Below are positions 61,176-64,000 of a stretch of DNA of 64,000 nt, piece after piece. The stretch comes from Hippophae tibetana (taxonomy: Eukaryota > Streptophyta > Magnoliopsida > Rosales > Elaeagnaceae). The first letter of the stretch is position 1. Each line of letters starts with the position of its first letter. A program made the translations under genes and the position numbers. The notes under the pieces are model-generated. The model saw only the letters and a list, made by a program, of their open reading frames with translations, ran no database searches and was not told where the DNA came from. The stretch spans positions 14,387,001-14,451,000 of the forward strand of contig CM072807.1 in NCBI GenBank assembly GCA_037013495.1, written 5' to 3'.

Positions 61176-61469
61176 TTTTTTATACAATGATGTAGATTAT
61201 TAGATATCACCCCTTGTGAGCAAACTCATTGGAGGTTGAGAGAGAGGAGTGTGGTTTAAGTTTCAATGATCACACTGTAACTTGTATATACATCGTGTGT
61301 ATTAATGGAATATGAAGTTTTTTAGACAATTCTTTGTCTCTGTGTTTTTTAGACAAAATTCTCTGTTTTTTTTTTTAGTTTTCCTTGCATTTGAATTTTA
61401 CTCATGTTGCGGGGTTATTGCACGAAGTTAAATAATTTTGTATTGGACTGCAATAATGAGATGTAAGTT

Positions 61470-62380
61470 AAATAAAAGGTATATATTTTAGCTTATATTA
61501 AGAAGCTAATATGTTATTAGTATCTAATTTAATAAGATGCACATTATAGTACAATTTTGAAAAGAAAAAAAAACTAATTCATAAAAAAATAATTTTATCT
61601 TTATTATTTACGCACTCTCTCATTTTTTTTGTTTATTTCATCACAAAATTACCGATATCTATTTTAGCAATTATGTACACCTTCACCATTATCTTTTTCC
61701 TAGTCTTAATACTACCTCATTCTTTCACCCAGAAATCACTCTTCACTATTTTATGTAAAATAATCTAAAAATATAATTTTTATCAAAACTAAAGTTATAA
61801 AACTACAAACTCATTTGAAGCATCATTTCTACCAATAATTGTGACTATTGTCAACTCATTTCATCTAATCTTCTTAACCTCTTATACTTTTTCGACCACC
61901 TTGTGTTTAATCAAAGTTACATACACTTTAAGTTTAATTGATTATAAAGTGGTCAAAAAGTATAAAAAGGTCATTAAGATTAAATGGAATTAGCTGATAA
62001 TAATGATAGTTAGGGATAGAGATTGATATTACAAATAAATTTGTGGTAGCTATTGCTACAGATTTGATAAAAATATAGTTCTATAGATTTGATAAAAATT
62101 GAAAGTTAGTTAATTGACAAATAAATAAAACGATATCAAGAGTAGGAAGGAGAGGATGATGGATGTTGACGATAATTACTAGATTGGTATAAAATGTTTT
62201 TGCATTAAAATGGATTTAAAAAAATGAGAAAATACAAAAAATAATGAATATTTCCATTAAGATAAATTACCTTATATAAATTGTTTTTTTTTCAAAATTG
62301 GATTATTAACGTATATTTTATTAAATGAATGACTAATAGTGTACTACTTTGATAATTCTAAAATGTGTTTTTTAGTTACT
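61470..62380. mobile_element. Long foldback element, copy 2
   Basis: An imperfect palindrome with arms of about 450 bases centred at about 61,924. Inner arms are TATACTTTTTCGACCACCTT (61,883-61,902) and AAGTGGTCAAAAAGTATA (61,947-61,964). Middle arms are CACCTTCACCATTATC (about 61,679) against GATGATGGATGTTG (about 62,154). Outer arms are ACAATTTTGAAAAGAAAAAA (61,551-61,570) against TTTTTTTTTCAAAATTGG (62,285-62,302). It shares block order with the copy at 49,100. It starts about 300 bases after the poly(A) signal of the host gene. No coding content. Confidence 0.65.
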
Positions 62381-62505
62381 CATGTTTGAAAAAATTGGTT
62401 AATTAAGGACAAAAGATATTATTTTAATGATATTTTTATTAAAATATTTTTTTTTCACAATGAAGTGATTAAAATACAACAAAATTTGAGTTATAGTTGT
62501 GACAT

Positions 62506-64000
62506 CTAACTAACAGCTATAGTTCTTATAGTAAATATATAACTGGTGGTGCTCCTTCGGTGATCAACTTCACCTCTAAAGACTACGTTTACGTAGCCTT
62601 GTACTTTTAACTCTCCTTTATTAAAGTATAAACACTTTTCTACAGTTCCTCGTAAATACCTCAAAATCCACTTAATTGCTTCCCAATGAGCTTTTCTTGG
62701 ATTTGACATAAACTTGCTAATAACTCTCATTGTATGGCCAATGTCTGGTCTCGTACAGGCCATCGCGTACATCAAACTTCCAATAAATAAGGCATAAGGA
62801 ACTTTAGCAATAAGTTTTCTCTTTTCCTCTATTTGAGGGGTCTGATCCTTGGATAAGTGAAACTGACTAGCCAAGGGTGTGCTAACTGGTTTGGCATCAC
62901 CTATGTTGAATCGCTGCAAAACACAGTTGATGTACTCTGTCTGAGATAGCTATAAGGATACTCTCTTCTTATCTCTTGTGATTTGCACTCCATGAATCTT
63001 CTTTACTGGACCCAAGTCTTTCATGTCAAACTCTTTTGACAATTGTTGTTTCAACCTTATGATATTATCCATATCTCAACCTTCTAGAAACCTTCCTTGT
63101 GCATGAAGCTACCAAACTTTATGTACCACTGTCTCAGGGCTTGTTTCAGGCCATACAAACTCTTAAGTCTACACACAATGTTCTTTTTCTCTCTTTTTGA
63201 GAAACCTTCTGGATGATACATGTATATCTCCTCATGTAAGTCTCAATGAAAGAATGAAATCTTAACATCAAACTGTTCAAGATGAAGATCTTCAATGACT
63301 ATAATACTCAACACTGATATTATAGTATTGAGCTTCACAACGGGAGAAAAAATGTCAGTGTAGTTAACTCTTTCCTTTTGCTGCGATCCTTTGATAACTA
63401 GTCTGGCTTTGTATCTCTTAGAACCATCATGCTCATCTTTCATCAGGTACACCCATTTGTTGTGAAGTGCCTTCTTCCCCATGGGTAACTTAACTAGTTC
63501 CTATGTTTGGTTAGAGATGAGAGATTTCATTTCTTCTTTCACGGCAATCTCCTACTTGTTGGCATCTCGAGTGTGACAAGCTTCATCATAGCATTGAGGC
63601 TCCCCTCCATCAGTCAGCAACATATAGTTCATGTATCTCTTGTTAGGCACATGACGTCGAGAAGACCTCCTCAATACAAGAGCTAAAGTATGAGGCTGCG
63701 GCTTGTCAAACTACTACGTATTGCTTTGTCCAAAGATTCCTCTGGCTAAGGACTTGTTACAATTGGTTCTATCACAGGACTATTTAGGACATCATTTGCA
63801 TTTGTAAATAATGACTCATTTTTCTTTGAGTTGTTAGCGTCTATTTTATGCCTATCTTTATACATCACCATTTTGTTGAAAATCACATCTCTCTTACGAA
63901 TCATTTTTCTTTTTTCGTCATCCCAAATGCGATAGCCAAACTCATCCTAACCATAGCCGATGAAGGTACATTTCTTGGATTTGAGATCAAACTTATTCCT
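62506..64000 (-). mobile_element. Ty1/copia fossil, pol part, running off the window
   Basis: On the minus strand from the window end: the integrase-to-RT linker (about 64,000-63,500), the start of reverse transcriptase with NKWVYLMKDEHDGSKRYKAR and an FSPVVK motif (63,482-63,243), then the RT thumb to RNase H entrance (62,919-62,506) with GDAKPVSTPLASQFHLSKDQ, SLMYAMACTRPDIG and WILRYLRGT. The RNase H end and 3' LTR are missing at the low-coordinate side. Broken, moderately decayed, Tnt1-like group. Confidence 0.85.

Noticed and set aside
1-64000. tRNA, rRNA, CRISPR or bacterial-type operon features
   Set aside because: None recognised by eye; the composition, introns and transposon families are those of a plant nuclear genome. 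A tRNA scan was not possible here.

Overview
The window is a stretch of plant nuclear DNA, almost certainly from a eudicot. It is very A+T-rich, has one intron-containing host gene with canonical GT..AG splice sites, and is otherwise dominated by decayed plant LTR retrotransposons (Ty1/copia and Ty3/gypsy), MITEs, CACTA ends and a plastid-derived fragment. I cannot name the species. All reading was by eye; identities and boundaries marked approximate are estimates.

Layout: 0.6-2.5 kb, copia gag fossil; 4.15-4.95 kb, remnant of a plant transposon-protein domain; 4.98-6.48 kb, Athila-type LTR next to a second copia remnant (6.48-7.6 kb); 8.78-9.46 kb, copia LTR rich in heat-shock-element-like motifs; 9.47-12.5 kb, 3' part of an Athila-type element on the minus strand; 12.57-15.18 kb, two unrelated CACTA transposon ends flanking a plastid ycf1 fragment; 15.18-17.44 kb, copia on the minus strand with its LTR; 19.3-19.6 kb, foldback element; 20.9-22.7 kb, roughly 100-bp tandem array split by a solo LTR; 23.6 kb, hAT-type MITE; 24.97-29.89 and 30.28-35.07 kb, two copia fossils, each with both LTRs; 37.5-39.4 kb, short non-autonomous LTR element; 41.35-49.1 kb, Ty3/gypsy fossil on the minus strand carrying a second solo LTR of the 21-kb family; 49.1-49.9 and 61.5-62.4 kb, two members of a long foldback family; 52.5 kb, hAT-type MITE; about 53.15-57.8 kb, Athila-lineage gypsy fossil whose downstream LTR holds a hAT-type MITE; 62.5 kb to the end, copia on the minus strand running off the window.

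The only convincing host gene is at 58,764-61,048 (+): three coding exons giving 423 residues, with two membrane segments followed by seven to eight MORN repeats and an Ala-rich helical tail. A candidate TATA box, a CT-rich 5' leader with short upstream ORFs and an AATAAA signal fit around it. The other genes are not a co-operating set: this is a single-copy gene at the edge of a nested transposon field. I found no undescribed gene system. The most informative observations concern insertion history: two solo LTRs with perfect 5-bp target duplications, a MITE with a readable empty site in its sister LTR, and long foldback elements present in two copies.
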